64,000 bases of DNA, taken from contig NZ_CP041185.1 of the NCBI RefSeq assembly GCF_006517255.1, forward strand, positions 6,076,001 through 6,140,000. Reading direction: 5' to 3'. Below, piece after piece: positions 56,584 to 64,000 of this stretch. This DNA is from Janthinobacterium tructae (GTDB taxonomy: Bacteria; Pseudomonadota; Gammaproteobacteria; Burkholderiales; Burkholderiaceae_D). A model generated the notes under the pieces. It saw nothing but the letters and a program-made list of their open reading frames with translations, was not told where the DNA came from and made no database searches. Both the position numbers and the translations under genes were made by a program. Every line of letters begins with the position of its first letter. Position 1 is the first letter of the stretch.

Positions 56584-59500
56584 ATGCATCGTCACGGATC
56601 ATTGAATCACATTTATCGACTCGTCTGGAGTCATGTTCTGAACGCCTGGGTTGCCGTTGCCGAGACGTCGCGCGGGCGCGGCAAGGGCGGACGCCGCAAG
56701 TTGGCCGCGGCCGCGGCCGCCATGGCGGCGTTGGCGCTGGGAGGCCCCGCCTGTGCCGGGCCCACGGGAGGCCAGGTAGTGGCCGGCTCGGCGAGCATCA
56801 CCCAGTCCGGCGCGACAACGACGATTCAGCAGACGAGCCAGCAAGCTGCGCTGAACTGGGCCAGCTTTAATGTGGGCAGCAAGGAAACCGTCAACTTCGT
56901 GCAACCGTCGGCCAGCGCGCTCGCCGTCAACCGCATTCTCGACAGCAATGGTTCGCAGATACTCGGGCGACTTAATGCCAACGGCCAGGTCTACCTGATC
57001 AACCCGAACGGCATCCTGTTTGGCCGCACCGCGCAGGTCAATGTGGGTGCTCTTGTCGCTTCGACCCTCGATGTCGACACTGCCAGCCTTGCTGGCAACA
57101 AGCATGTCTTCAGCGGCAATGGAGGCGGAAGCATCGTCAATGAGGGCACCATCCGTGCTGCCGATGGTGGCTATGTCGCGCTGGTGTCCGCGAAGATCAG
57201 CAACAGCGGCACCATCGCTGCCCATGCCGGCAGCGTGCTGATGGGTGCTGGCAGCCAGGTCACGCTGGACCTGGGTGGTCCCGTCAAGCTGCAGGTGACG
57301 CAAGGCGCACTCGATACCCTGATCGACAACGGCGGCGCCATCCGGGCCGATGGCGGCCAGGTCTACCTGACGGCCAAGGCGGCGGGCGAACTGGCGGCGA
57401 GTGTCATCAATAATACGGGCGTGATCGAAGCGCATACCCTGGCCACCGGTGAAAAAGGCCAGATTGTGTTGCTGGGCGATATGAAGAAGGGCAACCTCCA
57501 TGTCGCCGGCGTGCTCGACGCCAGTGCGCCGCAAGGCGGCGACGGCGGCTTCATTGAAACCAGCGCGAACCAAGTCGACATCGGCGCCGTGCGTGTCACT
57601 ACGGCTGCACCGCGCGGCAAGACGGGCACCTGGCTGATCGATCCGAACGACTTCACTGTCGCTGCCAGTGGCGGCAACATGACGGGGGCCGATGTGTCCA
57701 ATGCCCTGGCCAGCAATAATTTCTCCATCATGACGACCAGCATGGGCACGACGGGCGGCCTAGGCGATATCTATGTGAATGACGCCGTCAACTGGTCGGC
57801 CAACAAACTCACGCTTACTGCCGAGCGCAACATCAATATCAATGCGAACCTGAACGCCACGGGCACTGCGTCGCTGGCTTACCAGTATGGCCAGGCGACG
57901 GCCGATGGCGCGGGCAGCGGCTATCAGGTGGCGGCCGGCGTGGCCGTCAACATTCCTGCCGCCAGTGCCTTTACCTGGCAAAAGGGCAGTGCTGGCGCAG
58001 TGAAGAATCTGGTGCTGGATAACGGCAAGGTACGCTTTGGCTCTGGCCAGGAAGACTCCTTTACCAGCGACGGCCTGCTAAAGACGCCATTTTATTTCGA
58101 TAACACTAGCCCGGGCCGCAACGGCTGGTTCCAGCTGACCCTTGGCCGGCCCTTCGACTTTGCCGTGGCCGCTGGCGGCAATGGCGGCAGCGCCTGGAAC
58201 AACAATGGACAGGTCCTGACCACCGACCGTTTTAACGGCGGCTTCCCTGGCATGGACGACGATTTCCCCGGCATGCCTACGGGCGGCAGTTATTCCTCGG
58301 CGCTGAGCAACCGTACGCTGAACATCGCCGGCTACCGGGAAGGCCTGGGGACGATCGTGACGACGGGGACGCTCAATTTCAGCAGCCTGAATCAGTCAGC
58401 CAGCATCGCGCACACCTATATCTTGAAGGCGGGTGATGCCTTCGTCAACATGGACAGCCGGCTGACCAATTTGAGCAATGCGCCGCTGACGAATGTCCGC
58501 ATGTGGCTGGGCACGGGCGATGATTTTATCGGCAATTCGGATCGCAATTTCAAGATCAAGGGCAACATCGTTTCGGGTGCGTTTGCCCAGTTGACCGATA
58601 GCAATACCGCGTCGAATGCCATCATGGTGACGGAAACCAATAGCATTACCAGCGGCTCGGCCGTGCTGTTCTATTCCACGACGGCTGGCGTGGATACCGT
58701 GCACAGCAATTGCTGCTTCTTTTCCAATGCCGTCAACCAGAACCCGCGTGGCGCATCCGTCGCTTCCGGCCCGACGGACGGCAGCTACGCCATGTTCCTG
58801 CGCGCAGCCGACCTGGCGCCGGGCCAGTCCGGCGGTCTGTCCGTTTACTATGCGGCGGCGCCTGTGGCGCAATTGAAGGACGCCATCGTTTCCGTCGACA
58901 ATGCCGCCGGCAACGCTTCCAAACCTGTGTATGTCCGCTTGACGCCAGGCAGCAGCGTGTATGGCGACTTGCCCGTCTTTAACTATGCGCTGTACGATGC
59001 GCTGAGCGGCGGCACGCTGATTAGCGATGCCGGCGCGAGCGGCACGGTTTCCTGGCTGGGCGCGCCGACGGCTACGTCTTCGGCTGGCGTCTACACGATC
59101 AGCTACAACACTGGCTTGGTGCTGGGCAAGACGGGCTATACCCTGACGCCGGGCGGCCCTGTCTACTGGACGGTGACGCCCCGCCCGCTGAACGTGGCCG
59201 TGACGAAAACCTACGATGGCAGCAGCACCTTCAATTCGGGCTTCGTCCTGTCTGGCTTGGTCAATGGCGACAGCGCGCCCACGGTTGCCGGTTCGGCCAC
59301 TGTTGGCAGCCGCAATGCCGGCCGCTACAGCAGTTTCGATTCCAGCACCTTGAGCCTGTCCAACAGCAATTATGTGCTGAACGCCAGCGGCGTCAGCGCC
59401 AGCATCGACCCGCGTCCCATCATGGTGGCCGCCGACGCGAAGAGCAAGGTGTACGGCAATGTCGATCCGAACCTGACTTACCAGGTGACGAAAGGTGCGC

Positions 59501-62500
59501 TGGTGGAAGGCGACAGCCTGTCCGGCGCCTTGCGCCGCGTGGCCGGTGAAAACGTGGGCAGCTACACGATCGACGCCTCGGCCCTGGCCAACGGCAACTA
59601 TGTGGTGACGGCGCACAACGGCGCCTTGAGCATCGATGCGCGCCCGATCACGGTAACGGCCGATGCGAAAAGCAAGGTCTACGGCAACGTCGATCCTGGC
59701 CTGACGTATCAGGTGACGCAGGGCAGCCTGGTGGCTGGCGACAGCCTGTCCGGCGTCTTGCGCCGTGCTGCCGGTGAAAACGTGGGCAGCTACACGATCG
59801 ACGCCTCGGCCCTGGCCAACGGCAACTATGTGGTGACGGCGCACAACGGCGCCTTGAGCATCGATGCGCGCCCGATCACGGTAACGGCCGATGCGAAAAG
59901 CAAGGTCTACGGCAACGTCGATCCTGGCCTGACGTACCAGGTCACGCAGGGCAGCCTGGTCGCTGGCGACAGCCTGGGTGGCGTGCTGCGCCGTGCTGCC
60001 GGTGAAAACGTGGGCAGCTACACGATCGACGCCTCGGCTCTGGCCAATGGCAACTATGTGGTGACGGCGTACAACGGCGCCTTGAGCATCGCCGCGCGCC
60101 CGATCACGGTAACGGCCGATGCGAAAAGCAAGGTCTACGGCAATGTCGATCCTGGCCTGACGTACCAGGTGACGCAGGGCAGCCTGGTCGCTGGCGACAG
60201 CCTGGGTGGCGTGCTGCGCCGCGCGGCCGGTGAAAACGTGGGCAGCTACACGATCGACGCCTCGGCTCTGGCCAATGGCAACTATGTGGTGACGGCGTAC
60301 AACGGCGCCTTGAGCATCGCCGCGCGCCCGATCACGGTAACGGCCGATGCGAAAAGCAAGGTCTACGGCAATGTCGATCCTGGCCTGACGTACCAGGTGA
60401 CGCAGGGCAGCCTGGTCGCTGGCGACAGCCTGGGTGGCGTGCTGCGCCGCGCGGCCGGTGAAAACGTGGGCAGCTACACGATCGACGCCTCGGCCCTGGC
60501 CAATGGCAACTATGTGGTGACGGCCCACAACGGCGCCTTGAGCATCGATGCGCGCCCGATCACGGTAACGGCCGATGCGAAGAGCAAGGTCTACGGCAAT
60601 GTCGATCCTGGCCTGACGTACCAGGTCACGCAGGGCAGCCTGGTCGCTGGCGACAGCCTGTCCGGCGTCTTGCGCCGTGCTGCCGGTGAAAACGTGGGCA
60701 GCTACACGATCGACGCCTCGGCCCTGGCCAACGGCAACTATGTGGTGACGGCGCACAACGGCGCCTTGAGCATCGATGCGCGCCCGATCACGGTAACGGC
60801 CGATGCGAAAAGCAAGGTCTACGGCAACGTCGATCCTGGCCTGACGTACCAGGTGACGCAGGGCAGCCTGGTCGCTGGCGACAGCCTGGGTGGCGTGCTG
60901 CGCCGTGCTGCTGGTGAAAACGTGGGCAGCTACACGATCGACGCCTCGGCCCTGGCCAACGGCAACTATGTGGTGACGGCGCACAACGGCGCCTTGAGCA
61001 TCGATGCGCGCCCGATCACGGTAACGGCCGATGCGAAAAGCAAGGTCTACGGCAATGTCGATCCTGGCCTGACGTACCAGGTGACGCAGGGCAGCCTGGT
61101 CGCTGGCGACAGCCTGGGTGGCGTGCTGCGCCGTGCTGCCGGTGAAAACGTGGGCAGCTACACGATCGACGCCTCGGCCCTGGCCAACGGCAACTATGTG
61201 GTGACGGCGCACAACGGCGCCTTGAGCATCGCCGCGCGCCCGATCACGGTAACGGCCGATGCGAAAAGCAAGGTCTACGGCAATGTCGATCCTGGCCTGA
61301 CGTATCAGGTGACGCAGGGCAGCCTGGTGGCTGGCGACAGCCTGGGTGGCGTGCTGCGCCGCGCGGCCGGTGAAAACGTGGGTAGCTACACGATCGACGC
61401 CTCGGCCCTGGCCAATGGCAACTATGTGGTGACGGCGCACAACGGCGCCTTGAGCATCGATGCGCGCCCGATCACGGTAACGGCCGATGCGAAAAGCAAG
61501 GTCTACGGCAACGTCGATCCTGGCCTGACGTACCAGGTCACGCAGGGCAGCCTGGTCGCTGGCGACAGCCTGGGCGGCGTGCTGCGCCGTGCTGCCGGTG
61601 AAAACGTGGGCAGCTACACGATCGACGCCTCGGCCCTGGCCAACGGCAACTATGTGGTGACGGCGCACAACGGCGCCTTGAGCATCGATGCGCGCCCGAT
61701 CACGGTAACGGCCGATGCGAAAAGCAAGGTCTACGGCAATGTCGATCCTGGCCTGACGTACCAGGTGACGCAGGGCAGCCTGGTCGCTGGCGACAGCCTG
61801 GGTGGCGTGCTGCGCCGCGCGGCCGGTGAAAACGTGGGCAGCTACACGATCGACGCCTCGGCCCTGGCCAACGGCAACTATGTGGTGACGGCGCACAACG
61901 GCGCCTTGAGCATCGATGCGCGCCCGATCACGGTAACGGCCGATGCGAAGAGCAAGGTCTACGGCAACGTCGATCCTGGCCTGACGTACCAGGTGACGCA
62001 GGGCAGCCTGGTCGCTGGCGACAGCCTGAACGGCGTGCTGCGCCGTGCTGCCGGTGAAAACGTGGGCAGCTACACGATCGACGCCTCGGCCTTGGCCAAC
62101 GGCAACTATGTGGTGACGGCGCACAACGGCGCCTTGAGCATCGATGCGCGCCCGATCACGGTAACGGCCGATGCGAAAAGCAAGGTCTACGGCAACGTCG
62201 ATCCTGGCCTGACGTACCAGGTGACGCAGGGCAGCCTGGTCGCTGGCGACAGCTTGGGTGGCGTGCTGCGCCGTGCTGCTGGTGAAAACGTGGGCAGCTA
62301 CACGATCGACGCCTCGGCCCTGGCCAATGGCAACTATGTGGTGACGGCGCATGACGGCGCCTTGAGCATCGATGCGCGCCCGATCACGGTAACGGCTGAT
62401 GCGAAAAGCAAGGTCTACGGCAACGTCGATCCTGGCCTGACGTACCAGGTGACGCAGGGCAGCCTGGTCGCTGGCGACAGCCTGTCCGGCGCCTTGCGCC

Positions 62501-63156
62501 GCGTGGCCGGTGAAAACGTGGGCAGCTACACGATCGACGCCTCGGCTCTGGCCAATGGCAACTATGTGGTGACGGCGCACAACGGCGCCTTGAGCATCGA
62601 TGCGCGCCCGATCACGGTAACGGCCGATGCGAAGAGCAAGGTCTACGGCAACGTCGATCCTGGCCTGACGTACCAGGTGACGCAGGGCAGCCTGGTCGCT
62701 GGCGACAGCCTGGGTGGCGTGCTGCGCCGTGCTGCCGGTGAAAACGTGGGCAGCTACACGATCGACGCCTCGGCTCTGGCCAACGGCAACTATGTGGTGA
62801 CGGCGCACAACGGCGCCTTGAGCATCGCCGCTGATCCAGGACTGGAAAATGCGATTCGCCTGGCGCGGCGCCAAGTCACCACTGGCACCAATGATGTGGC
62901 GGCGGGCACGGCGGAAAACGCCGGGGCACTAGCCGTAGCGGGTGTCGCGGCATATGCCGTGCCCGGCGACGGCAGTAAGCCTGATAGCGGCGTCAACCTG
63001 ATCGGCGGACTGGCGCTGGTGCCGGTAACTGATGCGGTGCACGCCACGCCAGCGCAGGGAGGTAGCGGCACGCCTGGCTTTACGCGCATCTTTGTCGTCA
63101 ACGGCGGCATTAATGTGCTGGCTGCCGCGCCGGTAGACGGAGGAGTGGCGCAATGA
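56584..63156 (+). CDS. TpsA filamentous-haemagglutinin-type adhesin with 15 MBG repeats
   Basis: 2190 residues. An ESPR-type extended signal (MHRHGSLNHIYRLVWS, then LNAWVAVAETSRGRGK) leads to a TPS/haemagglutination-activity domain (about 60-310) with NPNGILFGRTAQVNVG and GGFIETSANQVDIGAV. A middle region (about 310-850) carries a vicinal Cys pair (C710-C711), then a YDG-like domain (VAVTKTYDGSSTF). Residues 943-2082 are 15 tandem 76-residue MBG units; a 108-residue tail follows. The protein is secreted through TpsB and should act as a surface adhesin. ATG 56584 has AAGGA upstream and starts the ESPR; the frame to 56422 has no family match. The stop overlaps tpsB by 4 bp. Confidence 0.93.
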   Translation: MHRHGSLNHIYRLVWSHVLNAWVAVAETSRGRGKGGRRKLAAAAAAMAALALGGPACAGPTGGQVVAGSASITQSGATTTIQQTSQQAALNWASFNVGSKETVNFVQPSASALAVNRILDSNGSQILGRLNANGQVYLINPNGILFGRTAQVNVGALVASTLDVDTASLAGNKHVFSGNGGGSIVNEGTIRAADGGYVALVSAKISNSGTIAAHAGSVLMGAGSQVTLDLGGPVKLQVTQGALDTLIDNGGAIRADGGQVYLTAKAAGELAASVINNTGVIEAHTLATGEKGQIVLLGDMKKGNLHVAGVLDASAPQGGDGGFIETSANQVDIGAVRVTTAAPRGKTGTWLIDPNDFTVAASGGNMTGADVSNALASNNFSIMTTSMGTTGGLGDIYVNDAVNWSANKLTLTAERNININANLNATGTASLAYQYGQATADGAGSGYQVAAGVAVNIPAASAFTWQKGSAGAVKNLVLDNGKVRFGSGQEDSFTSDGLLKTPFYFDNTSPGRNGWFQLTLGRPFDFAVAAGGNGGSAWNNNGQVLTTDRFNGGFPGMDDDFPGMPTGGSYSSALSNRTLNIAGYREGLGTIVTTGTLNFSSLNQSASIAHTYILKAGDAFVNMDSRLTNLSNAPLTNVRMWLGTGDDFIGNSDRNFKIKGNIVSGAFAQLTDSNTASNAIMVTETNSITSGSAVLFYSTTAGVDTVHSNCCFFSNAVNQNPRGASVASGPTDGSYAMFLRAADLAPGQSGGLSVYYAAAPVAQLKDAIVSVDNAAGNASKPVYVRLTPGSSVYGDLPVFNYALYDALSGGTLISDAGASGTVSWLGAPTATSSAGVYTISYNTGLVLGKTGYTLTPGGPVYWTVTPRPLNVAVTKTYDGSSTFNSGFVLSGLVNGDSAPTVAGSATVGSRNAGRYSSFDSSTLSLSNSNYVLNASGVSASIDPRPIMVAADAKSKVYGNVDPNLTYQVTKGALVEGDSLSGALRRVAGENVGSYTIDASALANGNYVVTAHNGALSIDARPITVTADAKSKVYGNVDPGLTYQVTQGSLVAGDSLSGVLRRAAGENVGSYTIDASALANGNYVVTAHNGALSIDARPITVTADAKSKVYGNVDPGLTYQVTQGSLVAGDSLGGVLRRAAGENVGSYTIDASALANGNYVVTAYNGALSIAARPITVTADAKSKVYGNVDPGLTYQVTQGSLVAGDSLGGVLRRAAGENVGSYTIDASALANGNYVVTAYNGALSIAARPITVTADAKSKVYGNVDPGLTYQVTQGSLVAGDSLGGVLRRAAGENVGSYTIDASALANGNYVVTAHNGALSIDARPITVTADAKSKVYGNVDPGLTYQVTQGSLVAGDSLSGVLRRAAGENVGSYTIDASALANGNYVVTAHNGALSIDARPITVTADAKSKVYGNVDPGLTYQVTQGSLVAGDSLGGVLRRAAGENVGSYTIDASALANGNYVVTAHNGALSIDARPITVTADAKSKVYGNVDPGLTYQVTQGSLVAGDSLGGVLRRAAGENVGSYTIDASALANGNYVVTAHNGALSIAARPITVTADAKSKVYGNVDPGLTYQVTQGSLVAGDSLGGVLRRAAGENVGSYTIDASALANGNYVVTAHNGALSIDARPITVTADAKSKVYGNVDPGLTYQVTQGSLVAGDSLGGVLRRAAGENVGSYTIDASALANGNYVVTAHNGALSIDARPITVTADAKSKVYGNVDPGLTYQVTQGSLVAGDSLGGVLRRAAGENVGSYTIDASALANGNYVVTAHNGALSIDARPITVTADAKSKVYGNVDPGLTYQVTQGSLVAGDSLNGVLRRAAGENVGSYTIDASALANGNYVVTAHNGALSIDARPITVTADAKSKVYGNVDPGLTYQVTQGSLVAGDSLGGVLRRAAGENVGSYTIDASALANGNYVVTAHDGALSIDARPITVTADAKSKVYGNVDPGLTYQVTQGSLVAGDSLSGALRRVAGENVGSYTIDASALANGNYVVTAHNGALSIDARPITVTADAKSKVYGNVDPGLTYQVTQGSLVAGDSLGGVLRRAAGENVGSYTIDASALANGNYVVTAHNGALSIAADPGLENAIRLARRQVTTGTNDVAAGTAENAGALAVAGVAAYAVPGDGSKPDSGVNLIGGLALVPVTDAVHATPAQGGSGTPGFTRIFVVNGGINVLAAAPVDGGVAQ
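59410..62829 (+). repeat. Fifteen tandem 228-bp MBG repeats inside tpsA
   Basis: Each unit is 228 bp (76 residues), in phase, from 59410 to 62829. The core is ITVTADAKSKVYGN, then GLTYQVTQG, LVAGDS, NVGSYTIDASALANGNYVV and GALSI. Unit 1 is most divergent (IMVAADAKSKVYGN); units 2-15 differ mainly at SG/GG/NG after DSL, AH/AY before NG, and SID/SIA at the join. Units 3 and 4 share the AYNGALSIA variant, showing recent adjacent duplication. Confidence 0.97.
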
Positions 63157-64000
63157 TTGTACTGATTCAACAAACAAAAAAATCGATGAAAAAACAACAA
63201 CTACCTCGGCGCAACACTGTTGCCATGGCGCTGAGCGTCGCCTTATTACATTTTTCGCCCGCCGCACAGGCGCAGGTTCCGCCTGACGCGGGCCAGACCT
63301 TGCAGCAACTTCAGCCGCCGATCGCAGCGCCGCGCGAAAGCCAGCCTTTGAAGATACAGGCGCCGCTCGATTCCGCGCCCATCGCGCCGGGAGGGGCGGC
63401 CGTCATCTTGAATGCGGTCAAGCTGAGTGGCAATTCCGTGTTCAGCGAAGAAACGCTGCGCGCGGCGTTGGGCGACGTCACGGGCAAGACGTTCGACCTG
63501 GCCGGCTTGCGCGGCCTGGCCCAGCGCATCACGGACGTTTACCAGGCGGGCGGCTATCCGTTCGCCCGCGCCATCCTGCCGCCGCAAGACCTGGCGAACG
63601 GTGACTTGCGCATCGAGGTGATCGAGGGACGTTATGGCGTGGTGCAGGCACAGGGCGACGATACCGGCCTGGCGCGGCAAGCGACAGCTTTCCTCGATGG
63701 CTTGTTTCCTGGCAGCGTGATCGCCAGTGCACCGCTGGAACGCGCCGCCCTGTTGCTCGATGATTTGCCTGGCATCCAGACCAGCGCCACGATGCGTCCT
63801 GGCACGCAGGCGGGGACGGGCGATTTGATCGTCCAGGTCGCCCGCGACCAGCGCGTGCGCGGCGACATCGGCCTGGACAATGCCGGCAGCCGCTACACGG
63901 GGAAAAACCGCGTGCGTGCGAATGTCGACATCAATAGTCCCTTCCTGCTGGGCGACCAGCTCACCGTGCGTGCGCTGCTGAGCGAGGAGAAATTGTGGCT
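63153..64000 (+). CDS. TpsB outer-membrane transporter (ShlB/FhaC family), 3' end outside the window
   Basis: 282 complete codons are visible and the frame runs off the window. A signal region (about 1-41, ending AQAQ) precedes the POTRA_2 domain (AVILNAVKLSGNSVFSEETLR, YQAGGYPFARAILPPQ, LRIEVIEGRYG) and the second POTRA region (LLLDDLPGIQTSATMRPG, LIVQV), with the first barrel strand after DIGLDNAGSRYTGKNR. TpsB secretes TpsA through its barrel. ATG 63153 overlaps the tpsA stop by 4 bp and has GGAGGAG upstream; ATG 63186 is an alternative start with a more usual signal peptide. Confidence 0.92.
   Translation, partial: MIVLIQQTKKSMKKQQLPRRNTVAMALSVALLHFSPAAQAQVPPDAGQTLQQLQPPIAAPRESQPLKIQAPLDSAPIAPGGAAVILNAVKLSGNSVFSEETLRAALGDVTGKTFDLAGLRGLAQRITDVYQAGGYPFARAILPPQDLANGDLRIEVIEGRYGVVQAQGDDTGLARQATAFLDGLFPGSVIASAPLERAALLLDDLPGIQTSATMRPGTQAGTGDLIVQVARDQRVRGDIGLDNAGSRYTGKNRVRANVDINSPFLLGDQLTVRALLSEEKLW

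Noticed and set aside
59410..62829. CRISPR-like appearance of regularly spaced repeats
   Set aside because: The repeats are 228 bp, contiguous with no unique spacers, in coding phase, and encode MBG domains.
58396..62874. Open frame of 1492 codons on the minus strand opposite the tpsA repeats
   Set aside because: It is a by-product of the 228-bp in-phase repeat: a stop-free antisense unit repeated 15 times. The translation is Arg/His/Ala-rich, has no ribosome site, and tpsA with its domains fully explains the DNA.

Overview
The window is GC-rich chromosomal DNA of a beta-proteobacterium. The gene content (hemC-hemD-hemX-hemY divergent from ppc, nadE next to a PII gene, a long RpoD, a PEP-CTERM protein, MocR regulators, a Burkholderiales-type porin) points to Burkholderiales, most likely Oxalobacteraceae and plausibly Janthinobacterium or a close relative. 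That placement is inferred from gene families and order, not from a search.

Layout. 1-4.7 kb: the end of yaeQ, an XRE-cupin regulator divergent from a class II aldolase/DapA-like pair, a DUF2807 protein, and an RlmI-like gene that has lost its methyltransferase domain. 4.7-8.8 kb: two multihaem cytochrome c genes divergent from a MocR regulator, then a DUF4870 membrane protein. 8.8-13.6 kb: a proQ / 3'-5' exonuclease / SMI1 run on the minus strand, a gene-free 0.57 kb leader holding a possible small transcript, and rpoD. 13.6-24 kb: a HAF-repeat protein, a PAS sensor kinase, ppc and hemCDXY. 24-33.5 kb: PQQ glucose dehydrogenase, ppa, a FemAB/GNAT-like protein, nadE, a PII gene, a YicG-type channel, an Smr protein and trxB. 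33.7-38.1 kb: ftsK-lolA-rarA. 38.1-41.1 kb: an epimerase and a DUF2917 gene divergent from a second MocR, plus a small exported protein. 41.2-45.6 kb: serS followed by two identical tRNA-Ser(CGA) genes, a heptad-repeat protein, hisC and a PEP-CTERM protein. 45.8-50.1 kb: a beta-hydroxyacid dehydrogenase, then a yeiH-dadA-thiG run. 50.2-55.9 kb: a porin, sulfoacetaldehyde acetyltransferase (xsc), phosphotransacetylase (pta), a TauE-like exporter and an orphan response regulator. 56.6-64 kb: a two-partner secretion locus, with a 2190-residue TpsA adhesin carrying 15 near-identical 76-residue MBG repeats and the 5' part of tpsB, cut by the window end.

How genes work together. xsc, pta and the TauE-like exporter form the lower half of C2-sulfonate (taurine-type) catabolism: sulfoacetaldehyde to acetyl phosphate plus sulfite, acetyl phosphate to acetyl-CoA, and export of sulfite/sulfate. 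hemC-hemD-hemX-hemY is a translationally coupled tetrapyrrole block. dadA and thiG overlap by four bases, suggesting the D-amino-acid dehydrogenase homologue may supply the imine needed by thiazole synthase. TpsA and TpsB form a surface adhesin and its outer-membrane transporter.

Most of the window is ordinary core genome. The items most worth a second look are the MBG-repeat adhesin with its upstream palindrome, the dadA-thiG coupling, the truncated RlmI homologue, the XRE/aldolase/DapA-like cluster, the MocR operator-like repeats, and the candidate transcript between proQ and rpoD.
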